From NCBI GenBank assembly GCA_021163905.1, contig JAGGTG010000222.1, positions 1-15,834 on the forward strand: a stretch of DNA of 15,834 bases, written 5' to 3'. Every line of letters begins with the position of its first letter. Position 1 is the stretch's first letter. The notes beneath the pieces are model-generated. The model made no database searches and was not told where the DNA came from. It saw nothing but the letters and a program-made list of their open reading frames with translations. The position numbers and the translations under genes were made by a program. Positions 14,695 to 15,834 of this stretch are shown piece after piece. The DNA comes from Candidatus Aerophobota bacterium (GTDB taxonomy: Bacteria; Aerophobota; Aerophobia; Aerophobales; B3-G15).

Positions 14695-15396
14695 TCAGGT
14701 GGGATATTTAATGTAGTAAAATAAATCCTTTTCTAACCACCATTTACCAAATACTGATTGAGTTGGTATGGAGTTAATTCCTATGGAATGCATATGATTT
14801 AGCATCCTGCCCTTGAGAAGAGATGTCACCTTAGTCTTATCCATCCCAAGGATCTTACTTATCATGTCCACCTCTTCTAACTGAGGATAATTAACCACAT
14901 CTCTGGGAGTGGAGAAAAGAATGGCAGCATAGATAGGTACATATGTTCCAAACCTACCAAGGTAATTCCAGTATATTTCATTTAAAGTATCAGAGGTAGT
15001 AGTTGAGGGAGTGTGCTGTTGAACCATATAATAGGTAAGTTCCCTTCCCCTAACTTTTGTATAAATAGTTGTTAAAAGAGAGGATTGGGAGGGTTCTTTT
15101 TTAGACAGATGCCATAGCTCAACGGCACATACTTTATTTTTCCCGGGACTGACGTAACCAATACTCTCTGATATAAGAGGCTGATGGGAAAAAATAGATA
15201 ACGCCAGGTTTACCCACTTTTTAATTAATCCTCCTTTTTCATTGATAAATTCACGTAAATCTGGATAGGAAATAATTTCACTTATTGGTACGGGAGGATC
15301 AACGATGGTTATATACTGATTTATCTGAGAGATGAGTGGATACAATTTTTTGTCGCAACCCTGATAAACCTGCTTTCTTAATTTTACCTTGTTCAT
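14695..15396 (-). CDS. Hypothetical protein, 233 residues, translationally coupled to the thioesterase
   Basis: I do not recognise this protein. It has no signal peptide or clear membrane segment. Visible features are a moderately hydrophobic mixed alpha/beta sequence, a stretch VCAVELWHLSKKEPSQSSL near 108-126, a polar Thr/Ser-rich segment HTPSTTTSDTLNE near 148-160, an aromatic region YWNYLGRFGTYVPIYAAILF near 162-181, and two histidines plus tryptophans near the end (LNHMHSIG, GKWWLEKD). None forms a motif I can assign. Its ATG overlaps the thioesterase stop in an ATGA of four bases and lacks a good ribosome site of its own, so the two proteins are probably made together. The function is therefore likely linked to the thioesterase, but I cannot say how. 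Confidence 0.75.
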   Translation of the reverse strand: MNKVKLRKQVYQGCDKKLYPLISQINQYITIVDPPVPISEIISYPDLREFINEKGGLIKKWVNLALSIFSHQPLISESIGYVSPGKNKVCAVELWHLSKKEPSQSSLLTTIYTKVRGRELTYYMVQQHTPSTTTSDTLNEIYWNYLGRFGTYVPIYAAILFSTPRDVVNYPQLEEVDMISKILGMDKTKVTSLLKGRMLNHMHSIGINSIPTQSVFGKWWLEKDLFYYIKYPT

Positions 15397-15797
15397 TTTT
15401 GTTTTCTGTATACTATTCCCTGGGCTTCGGCTATTAGCTGATTTGAAGAGTTCATCACTTTTATCTGGTAAAGTCCGATTTTTGAGCCAACATGCTCTTC
15501 TTTAGCCTCGGCAATTAATGTATCACCTACTGAAGGTGCTCTTATATAGCTTATACTCATCTGCAGGGCAAGAGATACAACGCCTCTTGAATTTGATGCT
15601 GCAGCAAAGGCCTGATCCGCCAGGGAAAAGATAACCCCACCGTGAATATACCCCAGGAAATTGCAAAAATCCTCTTTTATCACCATACTAACCCTGGCAT
15701 ATCCTTTTTCAACTTTATCCAGTTTAATACCCAAAAAATTAGCATAGGGATCTTTTTTTACCTTCTGTTCAAATTGCAGAAAACTGCTATTTTCCAT
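15393..15797 (-). CDS. Hotdog-fold acyl-CoA thioesterase, PaaI family
   Basis: A 134-residue single-domain hotdog protein that hydrolyses acyl-CoA or aryl-CoA thioesters. The family signature is HGG at 52-54 followed by SLADQAFAAASNS, where Asp61 sits at the position of the catalytic acid of PaaI. The preceding FCNFLGYIHGG places the active-site helix as in PaaI, and later strands (ALQMSISYIRAP, DTLIAEAKE, KIGLYQIKVM) fit the fold. PaaI-type enzymes form tetramers and often remove stalled phenylacetyl-CoA derivatives, but the family has broad substrates. GAGG lies five to six bases before the ATG. It leads a two-gene unit with the unknown 233-residue protein. The PaaK-like ligase is about 13 kb away in another operon, so a shared pathway is possible but not supported by linkage. 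Confidence 0.88.
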   Translation of the reverse strand: MENSSFLQFEQKVKKDPYANFLGIKLDKVEKGYARVSMVIKEDFCNFLGYIHGGVIFSLADQAFAAASNSRGVVSLALQMSISYIRAPSVGDTLIAEAKEEHVGSKIGLYQIKVMNSSNQLIAEAQGIVYRKQK

Positions 15798-15834
15798 TTT
15801 TTCCTCTTTGAAATTACCACTTTTTGATAAGATA

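Noticed and set aside
14666..14701. Direct repeat TTTTCAGGTG at 14666-14675 and 14692-14701
   Set aside because: Ten bases, AT-rich, with the second copy containing the stop codon of the 233-residue gene; probably chance.
1285..15797. Joining the PaaK-like ligase and the PaaI-type thioesterase into one phenylacetate degradation cluster
   Set aside because: They are about 13 kb apart, on opposite strands, in separate operons, and no paaABCDE, paaG, paaZ or paaJ gene is present.

Overview
This is an AT-rich bacterial window whose genes use many AGA/AGG arginine and ATA isoleucine codons. Gene content points to an anaerobe with ferredoxin-linked metabolism: it has an indolepyruvate:ferredoxin oxidoreductase subunit. 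It is bacterial rather than archaeal because it carries NAD+-dependent DNA ligase and an ECF sigma factor with a zinc-finger anti-sigma factor. A secreted RseB/LolA-like protein and a transporter binding protein with a non-lipoprotein signal peptide fit a cell with two membranes. I cannot name the phylum from the sequence alone. I see no rRNA, tRNA, CRISPR array, insertion sequence or phage module.

Region 1 (about 41-7660, + strand) is one tightly packed operon: a periplasmic binding protein (LivJ type), a phenylacetate-CoA-ligase-type enzyme (PaaK family), two LivH/LivM permeases, two LivG/LivF ATPases, and IorA. Genes overlap by 4, 4, 53 and 13 bases, so co-expression is near certain. The combination suggests uptake of an aromatic acid or amino acid by a complete Liv-family ABC importer and its handling as an aryl-CoA thioester. 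The partner subunit IorB is not in the window.

Region 2 (7666-9994, - strand) is a two-gene operon: a protein with a winged-helix region resembling the XPB/Ssl2-like N-terminal domain, then a four-helix membrane protein ending in a SHOCT domain. Its function is unknown. It diverges from ligA (10150-12171, +), with candidate promoters for both directions in the 155-base gap.

Region 3 (12189-14600, - strand) is an envelope-stress-like regulatory module: a 64-residue protein of unknown function, an RpoE/SigW-like ECF sigma factor, a membrane anti-sigma factor with a cytoplasmic zinc finger, and a secreted RseB/LolA-fold protein. A long inverted repeat lies just upstream of the sigma gene and overlaps a candidate -35 box. 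The sigma start has no Shine-Dalgarno sequence.

Region 4 (14695-15797, - strand) is a PaaI-type hotdog thioesterase whose stop overlaps the start of a 233-residue protein that I do not recognise. The most interesting leads are the aryl-acid uptake/IorA operon, the inverted repeat in front of the sigma gene, and the uncharacterised XPB-N-like plus SHOCT gene pair.
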